Below are positions 35,705-45,397 of a stretch of 64,000 nt of DNA, piece after piece. Location of the stretch: positions 1,054,001-1,118,000 of the forward strand of contig NZ_JADYVE010000001.1 of NCBI RefSeq assembly GCF_020193655.1. The letters are read 5' to 3'. The position numbers and the translations under genes were made by a program. The notes beneath the pieces were generated by a model that saw nothing but the letters and a program-made list of their open reading frames with translations, did not search any database and was not told where the DNA came from. Source of the stretch: Ensifer sp. IC3342. GTDB taxonomy: Bacteria; Pseudomonadota; Alphaproteobacteria; Rhizobiales; Rhizobiaceae. The stretch's first letter is position 1. Each line of letters starts with the position of its first letter.

Positions 35705-36448
35705 TCAATAATCGACCTGCATGAAGTAGAGGCCTTCCGGGGGCGCGACCGGCCCGCAAGCCTTTCGATCGCGCGCTTCGAGCGCCGCCTGCAAATCATC
35801 CGCCGTCCACTTGCCCTCGCCCACCAGCTTCAGCGAGCCGGCGAAGGAGCGAATCTGGTTGTGCAGAAAACTCTGCGCTGTCGCCCGGATCTCGATGAGG
35901 TCGCCCGATCGCGTCACGTCGAGCCGATCAAGCGTGCGCAGCGGGCTCGTCGCCTGGCAATGGGCCGAGCGGAACGTCGTAAAGTCGTGGTAGCCGACCA
36001 GCCGTTGTGCAGCCACATGCATGGCCTCGTGGTCGAGCGTTTTCGGCACCCACCAGGCGCGCCTTGCTTCGAGCGCCAGCGGCGAACGGCGAGAGATGAT
36101 GCGATAGAGATAGTGGCGGCGAACCGCCGAGAAACGCGCATCGAAATCCGGCGGCGCTTCAGCTGCATCGAGAATCGACACACGTTCGCCGGCAAGCGTC
36201 AGGTGGGCATTGAGCGCATTGCGCAACGTGTGGGTCTTCCATTCGCGCGTGAGATCCGCATGTGCGACCTGGCCCATGGCATGGACGCCGGAATCGGTGC
36301 GTCCCGCCCCGCGGACAGACACTGTCTCTCCGGTCAGCGACAGGATCGCCTTCTCGATCGCGCCCTGGACGGACGGACCGTTTTCCTGGCGTTGCCAGCC
36401 GACATAGTCGGAGCCGTCGTATTCGACGGTAAGGCGGTAGCGCGGCAT
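35705..36448 (-). CDS. truA: tRNA pseudouridine(38-40) synthase TruA
   Basis: The 247-residue enzyme isomerises uridines 38-40 in tRNA anticodon arms. The catalytic Asp is in [11 protein letters not shown]. Other conserved features are [28 protein letters not shown] and a C-terminal [14 protein letters not shown]. Its start ATG overlaps the fmt stop by one nucleotide (TGATG), so fmt and truA are tightly coupled. Confidence 0.97.
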   Translation of the reverse strand: MPRYRLTVEYDGSDYVGWQRQENGPSVQGAIEKAILSLTGETVSVRGAGRTDSGVHAMGQVAHADLTREWKTHTLRNALNAHLTLAGERVSILDAAEAPPDFDARFSAVRRHYLYRIISRRSPLALEARRAWWVPKTLDHEAMHVAAQRLVGYHDFTTFRSAHCQATSPLRTLDRLDVTRSGDLIEIRATAQSFLHNQIRSFAGSLKLVGEGKWTADDLQAALEARDRKACGPVAPPEGLYFMQVDY

Positions 36449-37383
36449 CAGGCGATCCTCGTGCCGCGGGCGACGGGCGTTCCGCGCAGGAACTCGGCAA
36501 CGGCGAGCGGCTTGCCGCCGGCCTTCTGCAGCCGGGTCGGTCGCACCGCGCCCTCGCCGCAGGCAATGGTCAGTGCCTCGTCCAGAACGGTGCCCGCGGC
36601 GCCGGCGCCGTCGGCTTTCTCGGAATTCAGCACCTTTATCCGTTCCGGTTTTCCGGTGATCGTCAGCTCAAACCAGGCACCAGGAAAAGGCGAAAGGCCG
36701 CGAATGTGGTTGTGAACCTCGGAGGCCGACTTGGTGAAATCGATCCGCGTCTCCGCCTTGCTGATCTTGGCAGCGTAGACCGCGCCCTCTTCCGGCTGCG
36801 ACGTCAGCGGCAGGTCGCCCGCTTCGAGCTTCGCCATCGCCTCTTTCATCAAGGCCGCCCCGACCTGCATCAGCTTGTCGTGCAGCTCGCCAGCCGTCAT
36901 CGTCTCGCCGATCGCAACGGCCTTGGTGAGCGCGACCGGACCGGTGTCGAGCCCCCTGTCCATCTTCATCACCATCATGCCGGTCTCGTGGTCGCCGGCC
37001 ATGATTGCGCGCTGGATGGGTGCCGCCCCCCGCCACCGCGGCAGCAGCGACGCGTGCCCGTTGTAGCAGCCGTGCCTTGTTCCTTGCAGAATCTCCTCAG
37101 GCAGCAGCAGACCGTAGGCGACGACGACGGCGACGTCCGCATTGAACTTGGTGAAAGTCTCGCGATCGCCGGCGTCCTTGAAGTTCGGCGGGGTCAGAAC
37201 GGGGATGCCGAGAAGCTCGGCGGCTTGGTGGACCGGAGATTTTTGCAGGTCTAAACCGCGCCGCCCGCCAGGACGCGGCGGCTGCGTATAGACGGCAGCG
37301 ATCTCGTGGCCTGCCTCGGCGAGTGCGACAAGCGTCGGCACAGAGAATTCCGGCGTTCCCATGAAAATGATGCGAAGCGGCAA
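36448..37383 (-). CDS. fmt: Methionyl-tRNA formyltransferase
   Basis: The 311-residue enzyme uses 10-formyltetrahydrofolate to formylate initiator Met-tRNA. It starts [18 protein letters not shown], has the catalytic region [20 protein letters not shown] and a C-terminal OB-like domain ([12 protein letters not shown]). It sits between def and truA in the conserved rhizobial order def-fmt-truA, all on the minus strand; def ends about 70 nt upstream. Confidence 0.97.
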   Translation of the reverse strand: MPLRIIFMGTPEFSVPTLVALAEAGHEIAAVYTQPPRPGGRRGLDLQKSPVHQAAELLGIPVLTPPNFKDAGDRETFTKFNADVAVVVAYGLLLPEEILQGTRHGCYNGHASLLPRWRGAAPIQRAIMAGDHETGMMVMKMDRGLDTGPVALTKAVAIGETMTAGELHDKLMQVGAALMKEAMAKLEAGDLPLTSQPEEGAVYAAKISKAETRIDFTKSASEVHNHIRGLSPFPGAWFELTITGKPERIKVLNSEKADGAGAAGTVLDEALTIACGEGAVRPTRLQKAGGKPLAVAEFLRGTPVARGTRIA

Positions 37384-37452
37384 GGCGGCAAACTCCGTCT
37401 CTTGAAATCAGGCTGCGCCTGCGATTTCCGGCACCGACGCGGGCGTTCTATG

Positions 37453-37977
37453 TCAGATCGCCTTGGCGCCGCGGGTCTTGGCCGCCTTGGTGAACTTACG
37501 GATCACCATATCGCGCTTCAGCTTGGAGATATGGTCGATGAACAGCACACCGTTCAGATGATCGATCTCGTGCTGCAGGCAGGTGGCGAGCAGGCCATCC
37601 GCCTCGAGCGTCTGCTCCTTGCCGTGGCGGTCGAGATATTCGACGGTGACGGCCGCCGGGCGCTCCACTTCGGCGTAGTAGTCCGGAATTGACAGGCAGC
37701 CTTCCTCGTAGACCGAGCGCTCATCGGAGGATCTGACGATTTTCGGGTTGATGAAGACGAGCGGCGTCTTCTCCTCGCCTTCCTTCGACACGTCGAGAAC
37801 CAGGAGGCGCCTCGGCACCCCGATCTGGATTGCCGCAAGGCCGATGCCCGGTGCGTCGTACATGGTTTCCAGCATGTCGTCGGCGAGGTGGCGGATGTCG
37901 TCGTCAATGGTCTCCACCGGTTTGGACACCTGGCGCAGAACCGGATCGGGGAGGATGATTAGCGGCTTGATCGTCAT
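37453..37977 (-). CDS. def: Peptide deformylase
   Basis: The 174-residue metalloenzyme removes the N-formyl group from nascent proteins. Three signature motifs are present: [18 protein letters not shown] (cysteine metal ligand) and [11 protein letters not shown] (two His ligands and the catalytic Glu). The start at 37977 ([16 protein letters not shown]) is the family start; a longer frame upstream has 14 extra non-conserved residues. Divergent from rmuC. Confidence 0.97.
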   Translation of the reverse strand: MTIKPLIILPDPVLRQVSKPVETIDDDIRHLADDMLETMYDAPGIGLAAIQIGVPRRLLVLDVSKEGEEKTPLVFINPKIVRSSDERSVYEEGCLSIPDYYAEVERPAAVTVEYLDRHGKEQTLEADGLLATCLQHEIDHLNGVLFIDHISKLKRDMVIRKFTKAAKTRGAKAI

Positions 37978-38127
37978 GCTGATCCCATAGCCGATCTTTC
38001 CGCTTGCGCGCAAGAACATTGCCTCCAGCCAAGGTCACACACGCGGCACTTGCGGCTTGCCAGACCCGGAATAGGTTTGTTCTTGTTTTGATCTGGTCTT
38101 CGGGCGCGAATCTGTTAGGCTGCCGCC

Positions 38128-39321
38128 ATGGAGCCCATCGCCTTTTCCTTCGACCAGCCTTTGTTCCTGCTTGGAGCCCTGCCTGTCACGGCCGGTCATC
38201 TCGCCACGGCCGCCGCGCTTCTCATGGCGCTCGCGTGCCTCATCTTTGCGCGCCAGGCGAGCTCTGCCCGCAACAGCGAGCGAGACGAGCAGATGGCGAC
38301 GCTTCTTGCCGCGCAGACGGAGTTGCAGGGCCGGATCGCGGCGATGACGGATGTTTTCGGCACCCGCCAGGCGGAGCTCAACCAGTCCATCAGCCAGCGC
38401 ATCGACGGAATGACGCACCGGATCGGCGCCTCGATCAGCGAGCAGACGAAAGCGACCCACGAGAACCTTCGACGCTTGCAGGAACGGCTTGCCGTGATCG
38501 ACAATGCCCAGAACAACATTCAATCGCTGGCCAAGGACATGGCCGGGCTGCAGAACATTCTGGCAAACAAACAGACGCGCGGGGCCTTCGGCCAGTCACG
38601 CATGGAAGCGATCGTTGCCGACGGGTTGCCGATGGGCGCCTTCGCCTTCCAGGCAACGCTTTCGAACGGCGCGCGCCCGGATTGCACGATCCGCATGCCG
38701 AACGGCCAGCCGCCGCTCGTCGTCGACGCGAAGTTTCCGCTCGAAGGATGGAACGCAATGCGCGACGCGGCGACGGCCGAACGCCGGCAGCAGGCGGCGC
38801 AGGCCTTCCGCCGCGACATGGAGGTGCATATTCGCGATATCGCCGGCAAGTATCTTTTGTCGGGAGAGACGCAGGAGACGGCCTTCCTCTTTGTCCCTTC
38901 CGAATCGATCTTCGCCGAGATCCACGAACACTTCGAGGCGATCGTGCAGAAGGCGCATCGCCAACGCATCGTCATCGTCTCGCCGTCGCTGCTGCTTTTG
39001 TCGATCCAGGTGATCCAGGCGATCCTGAAGGATGCCCGCATGCGTGAGCAGGCGCACCTGATCCAGGGTGAAGTCGCGCGCCTGATGGACGACCTTTCAC
39101 GGCTCGATGAGCGGGTGCGCAAGCTTCAGGGCCACTTCGCCATGACGCAGAAGGACGTCGAGGACATCCTCATCTCGTCGGACAAGCTGACGAGGCGCGG
39201 CGCCAAGATCGAGGCGCTGGAACTCGCGGCCGAAGCCGTGCCCGGAGAGGGCGAGCAAGGCGGACGGCCATTGGACAACCGGATGGGTCAATTGAAGCTG
39301 CGGGTGGTTGACGAAGACTGA
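38128..39321 (+). CDS. rmuC: DNA recombination protein RmuC
   Basis: The 397-residue protein has an N-terminal membrane segment (about 25-45), a coiled-coil region to about 160 and the RmuC domain containing DCTIRMPNGQPPLVVDAKFP and ILKDARMREQAHLIQGEVAR. The PD-(D/E)xK-like core with DAKFP is typical. RmuC limits inversions and rearrangements at short repeats in E. coli; its nuclease activity is inferred from the fold. Divergent from def and followed after 51 bp by rbsK. Confidence 0.93.
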   Translation: MEPIAFSFDQPLFLLGALPVTAGHLATAAALLMALACLIFARQASSARNSERDEQMATLLAAQTELQGRIAAMTDVFGTRQAELNQSISQRIDGMTHRIGASISEQTKATHENLRRLQERLAVIDNAQNNIQSLAKDMAGLQNILANKQTRGAFGQSRMEAIVADGLPMGAFAFQATLSNGARPDCTIRMPNGQPPLVVDAKFPLEGWNAMRDAATAERRQQAAQAFRRDMEVHIRDIAGKYLLSGETQETAFLFVPSESIFAEIHEHFEAIVQKAHRQRIVIVSPSLLLLSIQVIQAILKDARMREQAHLIQGEVARLMDDLSRLDERVRKLQGHFAMTQKDVEDILISSDKLTRRGAKIEALELAAEAVPGEGEQGGRPLDNRMGQLKLRVVDED

Positions 39322-39372
39322 CGCGGTCGGGCACTCTTCGCGAAAGTCAATAACCCGACGGGGCATCTTCAC

Positions 39373-40272
39373 ATGATCACTGTCCTTGGGTCCATCAACA
39401 TGGACCTGATCGCCACGACTGCACGCCTGCCGAAGCCCGGCGAAACCGTTGCCGGGACCGGCTTCTCGACCGCCGCCGGCGGCAAGGGCGCAAACCAGGC
39501 GCTGGCCGCGCGTCGGGCGGGCGCGTCGGTGCGCATGGCCGGCGCGGTCGGCTGGGACAGTTTCGCCGAAGGCGCGCTGGCGCTGCTGAAAGAGGCCGGC
39601 GCCGACCTCAGCCTCATCAAGACGGTCGATGCTCCGACCGGCACGGCGCATATCATCGTCGGCGGCGACGGCGAGAACGTCATCGTTGTCGTCGCCAGCG
39701 CCAATGCATTGGTGAGCGAGAGCGACGCAACGGCGGCGCTCGATCAGATGTTGCCCGGCGATACGCTGATGCTGCAGCTCGAAATTCCTGCCGCCTCCGT
39801 CGAAAAGGCGCTTGTGGAAGCCAAACGCCGAGGTATCCGCTCGATCGTCAACATCGCCCCGCTGACAGCCGACGCTGCCCGTCTCGGCCGGATGGCCGAT
39901 ATCGTGATTGCCAACGAAACCGAATTCGAACTGCTGGCCGGCAAGAGCAGCATTGACGCCGTCGCGCGCGAGGTGGCGATGAAACGGCTCCACGAAGAGA
40001 CTGGCCGGACGGTGATCGTGACGCTTGGCGCCGACGGCGTGATCGCCGTTCACGACGACGCCGTTCATCGCGCCAAGGGTTTGACCATCGAACCCGTCGA
40101 CACGGTCGGCGCCGGCGACACCTTCTGCGGCTATCTGGCCGCGGGCCTCGACGCTGGCCTCCCCTTCCCCGATGCGCTGCGACAAGCGGCGGTCGCCGGC
40201 TCGCTTGCATGCCTCAAGCCCGGAGCACAACCGGCCATACCGCTGGCGTCCGAGGTCGCGGCCCGTCTGTGA
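39373..40272 (+). CDS. rbsK: Ribokinase
   Basis: The 299-residue PfkB-family kinase has the N-terminal signature GSINMDLIATTARLPKPGET, the sugar-binding GGKGANQALAARRAG, and the C-terminal ATP/anion-hole motif DTVGAGDTFCGYLAAG with the catalytic Asp. It phosphorylates D-ribose to ribose 5-phosphate. The nucleoside hydrolase encoded about 3 kb further on (opposite strand) would supply ribose; a functional link is plausible but they are not in one operon. Confidence 0.93.
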   Translation: MITVLGSINMDLIATTARLPKPGETVAGTGFSTAAGGKGANQALAARRAGASVRMAGAVGWDSFAEGALALLKEAGADLSLIKTVDAPTGTAHIIVGGDGENVIVVVASANALVSESDATAALDQMLPGDTLMLQLEIPAASVEKALVEAKRRGIRSIVNIAPLTADAARLGRMADIVIANETEFELLAGKSSIDAVAREVAMKRLHEETGRTVIVTLGADGVIAVHDDAVHRAKGLTIEPVDTVGAGDTFCGYLAAGLDAGLPFPDALRQAAVAGSLACLKPGAQPAIPLASEVAARL

Positions 40273-40677
40273 AACAACGCTTCCTTTTGCCACCCCTTTG
40301 CGCCCGCTTCGCAAACTCGACGGTTCATGTCGCGCCGATTGAACTCGGCGGGCAAAACTTGCGTGTCGCGACTACGATTTAGCCGCGGCGTTGGCTGGAT
40401 CTTAAGATTTGATCCTCTATTCAGACGCATGAGAAGGTCGACCGCACCTACAGCGCCGCGCGTCCAATCAGACGCGCAAAGGACGCTGTAGCACTTTGAA
40501 GTGCTGCGTGTTTTATCCTTAAATCGAGTACGATTTAAGGAAACATGCAGTAAGGTTTGGCTGCCTCCTTCGTGCCGGTCGGCATCTGGCGCTCCATGAC
40601 GGAGTTTCACCCCACAATTCGGAATGCGTCACGCCGTGGGCGGCAAACCCGCGGACCTCTCAGTATGTGAGGATTTC
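40273..40677. other. Intergenic region between rbsK and the second mcp
   Basis: The 405-bp gap holds the 106-bp dispersed repeat at 40448-40553 and, nearer the chemoreceptor, about 120 bp that presumably carries its promoter. I see no credible coding frame or named RNA. Confidence 0.6.
40448..40553. repeat. CTACAGCG palindromic intergenic element, long form
   Basis: Same architecture as 21599-21704: CTACAGCG...CGCTGTAG, CACTTTGAAGTGCTGCGTG, then a second palindrome AAATCG...CGATTT and a closing ATGCAGTAA. Confidence 0.75.
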
Positions 40678-43068
40678 ATGTTCAAGTTCCAAGCCAAATC
40701 ACTGGCGACCAAACTGATCGCTGTGACAGCCGGTACGATCGCACTCGTGCTGCTCGCCTCGAATTTCGTTCTCATCTCCCAGACACAGGACCGCGTCGAG
40801 ACACTGGTCTTCGATGGAGCCCAGGCTGAAGCACGGGCCATCGCTTCCGACATTGCGGGAAGCGTCGGCGAACTCGCCGCCGCCGCGCGCACAATGTCTG
40901 GAGTCCTTGGCCGCGGCCACTCCGGAAAGTCGACCGATCGTGTCGGCGCGATCAACCTCCTGAAGGCCAATCTCGAGCAGCACAGCTTCGCCTTCGGCAG
41001 CTGGTTCGCGGAAGAGCCGAAGGCCTATGACGGGCGCCAGGAAGACGTGGTCAACAACGAGGAACTTGGCGGCAACGAGGACGGCGTCTTCACACCCTAC
41101 TGGTCGAAGGACCGCAACGGCGAGGCGCAGTTCTCGACCTTCAAGGCGGATTATACCGCGGAGTGGTACAGCCTGGCTGCCAAGAGCGGCAAGGGTGCAA
41201 TCACCCAGCCGTACCTTGCCGAAGGGACCGACGTTCCCACCACGATGAGCTCGATCGCCTATCCGGTGATGTCCGACGGCAAGCTGATCGGCGTCTCCGG
41301 CGTCGACATTTCACTTGCCTCGCTCGCCGATGACCTTGCAAAGGTCAAGCCTTTCGGCTCGGGTCGGGTCTACCTGCTGTCACAGAGCGGCAAATGGCTC
41401 GTGTCGCCGATCCCCGATCTGTTGACGAAGGACTATGACGGCGAAGGTGCCGATATCGTCAAGAACGCCCTGTCGTCGGCGACGTCCGGCGTGATCGAGG
41501 GCCTCACCTATGACGGAAACGAGCCCTTCGATCGCGTCGTCTATCCCTTCAAGCTCCCCAACGTGAATGCCAACTGGGTCGTGCTCGTCGATGTGCCGCG
41601 CGCGGCAATCAACGCACCGGTCCGCGATCAGACCTACATGATGATCTTCGGCGGTCTTGTCGTCCTCGGTGCCGTGCTCGCCGGCCTCTATTTCGCAGTT
41701 CGCGGCTTTGTGCAGAAACCGCTGGCCGAACTTGTCAGCGACGTTCAGACACTCAGCAACGGCGACTATACCCGGCCGATCGCCGGCCAGGATCGCTCGG
41801 ACGAAACCGGTTCGGTTGCCAAGGCGCTGGAAGGCTTCCGCCATCAGCTCGCCGACACCAAGCGCCTCGAAGGAGAAGCCCGCCACCAGCGCGAGCAGGC
41901 GGAACTGCAACGCAGCCGCTCGGAAACCGAGCGCGCCGAAAGCAGTGCGCTGCAGCGTGACATCGTCGCCCGCCTCGGCAACGGTCTGTCGCATCTTGCA
42001 TCCGGCGACCTCGCCTTCCGCATCACCGACGAATTCCCCGGTGAATACGCGCAGCTGAAGCGTGACTTCAACGCGACCATGGAGAGCCTCGAGGAGACCA
42101 TCCGGACCGTCAATCACTCGGTCGTCAATATCGGCAGCGGTACCTCCGAGATCAGCAATGCCGCCAACGACCTGTCGCACCGAACGGAACAGCAGGCCGC
42201 GAGCCTTGAAGAAACCGCAGCCGCTCTCGACCAACTCACCTCCCAGGTGAACGCCAGCGCCGAGAATGCCAAGGTCGCGGCAAAATCGGTCGAGGTGGCG
42301 AGCAGCGACGCCGAGCAGTCCGGCGAGGTCGTGCAGAAGGCAATCGCGGCCATGCAGGGTATCGAGCAATCCTCGCACGAAGTCAGCCGGATCATCGGCG
42401 TCATCGATGAGATCGCCTTCCAGACGAACCTGCTGGCGCTCAACGCAGGCGTCGAGGCAGCGCGCGCCGGTGATGCGGGCAAGGGTTTCGCGGTCGTCGC
42501 CCAGGAGGTCCGCGAGCTTGCACAGCGCTCGGCAAATGCTGCGAAGGAGATCAAGACGCTGATCAATACCTCCGCAGGCCAGGTTCGCGAGGGCGTGGAC
42601 CTTGTTGGCAAGGCGGGCAGCGCGCTCGAGAAGATCGCCGAGCAGGTGGTGCAGATCAACAGCCTGATCCGCCAGATCTCAAGTTCCGCCTCGGAACAGG
42701 CGGTCGGCCTGAAGGAGATCAACTCCGCCGTCAACCAGATGGACCAGGTGACCCAGCAGAACGCGGCGATGGTCGAGGAAACGACGGCCGCCAGCATGGC
42801 GCTGAACGACGAGGCCGGCGCATTGAGCGCGCTGGTTTCCCGTTTCCGTGTCGCTCAGCCGGCGCCGGCTCAGTCCTCGTCCGAGATGTTGCGCGGTGCC
42901 GCCGAGCGGATGCAGGCGGCGGACCGTCCCGCCTCCCCTCCTCCTGCCCCTAAAGACAGCCGGCCAGCCACGGCACGAAGCGGCAGCTATTCGGCATCGA
43001 CACAGCGCGTCCTTGGCCAGACATCCGGTGCCAACGCGCTCGCCCAGGACAATTGGGAAGAGTTCTGA
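40678..43068 (+). CDS. Methyl-accepting chemotaxis protein with dCACHE sensor domain
   Basis: The 796-residue receptor has a first membrane segment (about 12-33), a large periplasmic domain of about 300 residues with dCACHE-like features (SWFAEEPKAYDGRQ, then GVDISLASLADDLAKVKPFG), a second membrane segment (about 325-345), HAMP (LAELVSDVQTLSNGDY), and a signalling domain with [20 protein letters not shown]. It ends in DNWEEF, a CheR/CheB tether. By gene order it may correspond to S. meliloti McpX (quaternary ammonium compounds), which is unverified. The start at 40678 has GTGAGGA upstream. A terminator follows. Confidence 0.94.
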   Translation: MFKFQAKSLATKLIAVTAGTIALVLLASNFVLISQTQDRVETLVFDGAQAEARAIASDIAGSVGELAAAARTMSGVLGRGHSGKSTDRVGAINLLKANLEQHSFAFGSWFAEEPKAYDGRQEDVVNNEELGGNEDGVFTPYWSKDRNGEAQFSTFKADYTAEWYSLAAKSGKGAITQPYLAEGTDVPTTMSSIAYPVMSDGKLIGVSGVDISLASLADDLAKVKPFGSGRVYLLSQSGKWLVSPIPDLLTKDYDGEGADIVKNALSSATSGVIEGLTYDGNEPFDRVVYPFKLPNVNANWVVLVDVPRAAINAPVRDQTYMMIFGGLVVLGAVLAGLYFAVRGFVQKPLAELVSDVQTLSNGDYTRPIAGQDRSDETGSVAKALEGFRHQLADTKRLEGEARHQREQAELQRSRSETERAESSALQRDIVARLGNGLSHLASGDLAFRITDEFPGEYAQLKRDFNATMESLEETIRTVNHSVVNIGSGTSEISNAANDLSHRTEQQAASLEETAAALDQLTSQVNASAENAKVAAKSVEVASSDAEQSGEVVQKAIAAMQGIEQSSHEVSRIIGVIDEIAFQTNLLALNAGVEAARAGDAGKGFAVVAQEVRELAQRSANAAKEIKTLINTSAGQVREGVDLVGKAGSALEKIAEQVVQINSLIRQISSSASEQAVGLKEINSAVNQMDQVTQQNAAMVEETTAASMALNDEAGALSALVSRFRVAQPAPAQSSSEMLRGAAERMQAADRPASPPPAPKDSRPATARSGSYSASTQRVLGQTSGANALAQDNWEEF

Positions 43069-43089
43069 GCCTACGGCAGAATGAACAGC

Positions 43090-43116
43090 AAGACGGCGCC
43101 CGAGAGGCGCCGTCTT
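43090..43116 (+). terminator. Rho-independent-like terminator after the dCACHE mcp
   Basis: AAGACGGCGCC (43090-43100) pairs perfectly with GGCGCCGTCTT (43106-43116) around a CGAGA loop, 22 nt after the stop. The following CATTTGAA is a weak T tract. Confidence 0.7.
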
Positions 43117-43144
43117 CATTTGAAGCAACGGGCCGCGGCGCGCG

Positions 43145-43215
43145 CTACAGCGCCGCGCGTCCTATGACGCCATTCCGGACGGAAAACCGTTGCACACTTT
43201 TCCTGCAATTGCTCT
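43145..43215. repeat. Mixed palindromic intergenic repeat
   Basis: Starts CTACAGCGCCGCGCGTCC as in the CTACAGCG family, then switches to CATTCCGGACGGAAAACCG followed by TTGCACACTTTTCCTGCAATTGC, as at 33583-33661. The junction shows that the two repeat types recombine into mosaics. Confidence 0.65.
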
Positions 43216-43225
43216 AACGCGGAGG

Positions 43226-44170
43226 TCAGATGCGCGCCAGGCGCTCCGTCAGCAGATCGAAAAAGCCTTCGTCGTCGATGTGGCGCATCACCTTTGCATT
43301 GTGCTCGCGGCCGGTCACCTGCCACCAGTCGACAACGGTCATGCCTGCCGTCAGGGCGGACGTCGTCTCGATCTCGACGTTGCAGTCGCGCCCGGTGAAC
43401 AGTTCCGGACGCAGGAGGTAGGCGATCACCGTCGGGTCATGCAGCGGGCCGCCGTCCGTGCCATATTTTTCGATGTCGAAGCGCTCGAAGAACTCCAGCA
43501 TTTCGGCCATCGCGATCGCCGCGGGACTGCCGATCTCGCGAATCTTCTTGACGCGGGCCTTATGGGTCAGGACACGATGGGTAACATCGAGCGGCATCAT
43601 CACGATCGGGATGCCGGAGCGGAAAACAATCTCGGCCGCTTCCGGATCGACGTAAATATTGAACTCCGCCGCCGGCGTGATGTTGCCGCCCTCGAAAAAC
43701 CCACCGCCCATCATCACCAACTCGCGCACCCGCGGTGCGATCTCCGGCGCCTTCGTCAGGGCAAGCGCGATATTGGTCAAGGGCCCGAGCGCGCACAGCG
43801 TGACCGTGCCCGCGTTCTCGGCGAGCAGCGTCTCGATGATAAAATCGACGGCGCCTTGCTCCTGCAGCGGCATCGTCGGCTCCGCCAGCACCGGCCCGTC
43901 CAGCCCCGTCTTGCCATGCACATGCTCGGCCGTGACCAGCTGGCGCGCGACTGGCCGCTCCGCCCCCGCGAAGACCTTCACATCCGTCCTGTTGCAAAGC
44001 TCACAGATGATGCGTGCGTTGCGGGCTGTCAGCGAAAGCGGAACGTTACCGGCGACAGTGGTGATGCCCAGGAGGTCGATTTCCTCGGGACTACCGAAAG
44101 CGAGCATGATGGCGGCTGCGTCGTCCTGCCCGGGATCGGTGTCGATAATTATCTTTCTCGCGTTTGACAC
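43226..44170 (-). CDS. Inosine-uridine-preferring nucleoside hydrolase
   Basis: The 314-residue enzyme hydrolyses ribonucleosides to base and ribose with a calcium ion held by the N-terminal motif DTDPGQDDAAAIML. Further family features are AGNVPLSLTARNA, VHGKTGLDGP, CALGPLTNIALAL and GGPLHDPTVIAY. The GTG at 44168-44170 is chosen as start because AGGAGG lies 9 nt upstream and because it gives the family's usual N-terminus; the longer ATG frame adds 55 non-conserved residues. Purine or pyrimidine preference cannot be read from sequence. Confidence 0.92.
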   Translation of the reverse strand: MSNARKIIIDTDPGQDDAAAIMLAFGSPEEIDLLGITTVAGNVPLSLTARNARIICELCNRTDVKVFAGAERPVARQLVTAEHVHGKTGLDGPVLAEPTMPLQEQGAVDFIIETLLAENAGTVTLCALGPLTNIALALTKAPEIAPRVRELVMMGGGFFEGGNITPAAEFNIYVDPEAAEIVFRSGIPIVMMPLDVTHRVLTHKARVKKIREIGSPAAIAMAEMLEFFERFDIEKYGTDGGPLHDPTVIAYLLRPELFTGRDCNVEIETTSALTAGMTVVDWWQVTGREHNAKVMRHIDDEGFFDLLTERLARI

Positions 44171-44432
44171 TTTCTCGATCCTCCTGGGCCACGATGATAG
44201 CGGATCTTTTTGATCCGAGAACATGGCCAATTCTCTGAGATATTGAAGCGGGGTTCGGACGAAAACCGCTTCGCCGTTCCTCTTCCCGTTCTGATTGGCG
44301 CAGCGAACTATGATTTGCGTGCGCAGCCGAGGCAAGCGGCTTGCACTCGTTGCTCACAGCTACCATATTGCGGCGTGGATGCTGCTTGGCAGGTCCGCGA
44401 AGATGGTCGCTTGAGCTGCAAGGACTTGGGAA

Positions 44433-44864
44433 ATGAGCAGGATCACGCCCTTTACCAGCCCGCTTCTGCTGGGCTTTGACACGATGGAAAAGACCCTTGA
44501 GCGCATCGCCAAGGGCAATGACGGATATCCACCCTACAATATCGAGCGCATTCGCGGCGACGCATCTTCGGATGCGCCGGAGCGCCTGCGGATCACGCTC
44601 GCGGTCGCCGGCTTCTCCGAGGAGGACCTGGACGTGACGACGGAAGAAAACCAGCTGGTCATTCGCGGCCGCCAGGTCGATGTGGGCGAGCGGGATTACC
44701 TGCACCGCGGCATTGCCGCCCGGCAGTTCCAGCGCACCTTTGTTCTCGCCGACGGCATGAAGGTCCTCGGAGCGGAGCTGCGCAACGGTCTTCTTTCAGT
44801 CGACCTCGTGCGGCCCGAACCGGTCCGTATGGTAAAGAAAATTAACATTTCCGTCCCAGAGTAG
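44433..44864 (+). CDS. Small heat-shock protein Hsp20
   Basis: The 143-residue protein has an alpha-crystallin domain from about 35 to 130: YPPYNIERIRGD, LRITLAVAGFSEEDLDVTTE, ENQLVIRGRQ and the LRNGLLSVDLVRP strand. It is an ATP-independent holdase that binds unfolding proteins. DUF1150 follows after 47 nt, the usual rhizobial arrangement (IbpA-type hsp and DUF1150). A ROSE-type RNA thermometer is common upstream of rhizobial hsp20 genes; I could not fold the leader with confidence. Confidence 0.93.
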   Translation: MSRITPFTSPLLLGFDTMEKTLERIAKGNDGYPPYNIERIRGDASSDAPERLRITLAVAGFSEEDLDVTTEENQLVIRGRQVDVGERDYLHRGIAARQFQRTFVLADGMKVLGAELRNGLLSVDLVRPEPVRMVKKINISVPE

Positions 44865-44911
44865 GATAACCGGCGGGATTCTCCCCTGTCCGGCGACCAC
44901 GGAGTGTCACC

Positions 44912-45169
44912 ATGGGACTGAAAGCCATCAACACATCGCTGTCGAAGAACGACCTCGCGCATCTGGGCGAGGGCGAAGTCGGCTATATCCGCAAGATGCG
45001 TTCGGAGGAGGTCTCCCGCTGCTTCCCGGAAGCTCCCGAGATGGGACCCGGAATCGACCTGTGGGCCCTGTTCGGCGCCGACGGCACGCCGATTCTTTTG
45101 ACCGACAATCGGTCCAGCACCTTCTTCAAGGCGGCCGAGGACGATCTTCGTACCGTCAGCCTGCATTGA
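44912..45169 (+). CDS. DUF1150 family protein
   Basis: The 85-residue protein MGLKAINTSLSKNDLAHLGE... contains the conserved IRKMRSEEV and LWALFGADGTPILLTDNRSS of DUF1150, an alphaproteobacterial family without known function that commonly follows Hsp20 genes. Its placement 47 nt downstream suggests co-induction under heat stress. Confidence 0.88.
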   Translation: MGLKAINTSLSKNDLAHLGEGEVGYIRKMRSEEVSRCFPEAPEMGPGIDLWALFGADGTPILLTDNRSSTFFKAAEDDLRTVSLH

Positions 45170-45238
45170 GCAGGCAGGCGAATATTCTCTTTGTCCAGAC
45201 GTACCGGCGCTATCATCGGAGCGGCGTGAATCGCCGCT

Positions 45239-45330
45239 CATCCGGCCTGCCTGCCACCTTCTCCCCGCCAGCGGGGCGAAGGAGACTCGCGGAGCCGCCT
45301 CAGCCCCCTCTCCGCGACCGGGAGAGGGCC
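45239..45330. repeat. RIME-like intergenic mosaic element
   Basis: CCTTCTCCCCGCC...GGGGCGAAGGAG and CCCCCTCTCC...GGGAGAGGG palindromes, opened by GCCTGCCTGCC. Third copy of the family in the window, between converging DUF1150 and trmB. Confidence 0.7.
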
Positions 45331-45340
45331 ATTGCATCTT

Positions 45341-45375
45341 TCCTTAAGTCGTAGCGTGCAAGGGACGCTGTAGCG
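45341..45375. repeat. Truncated CTACAGCG-type element
   Basis: TCCTTAAGTCGTAGCGTGCA followed by AGGGACGCTGTAGCG resembles the end of the CTACAGCG family (GGACGCTGTAGC) but lacks the first arm. It abuts the RIME-like element, so the two form a mosaic. Confidence 0.5.
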
Positions 45376-45397
45376 CGAGAGGGAAAATCCAAGGGTC

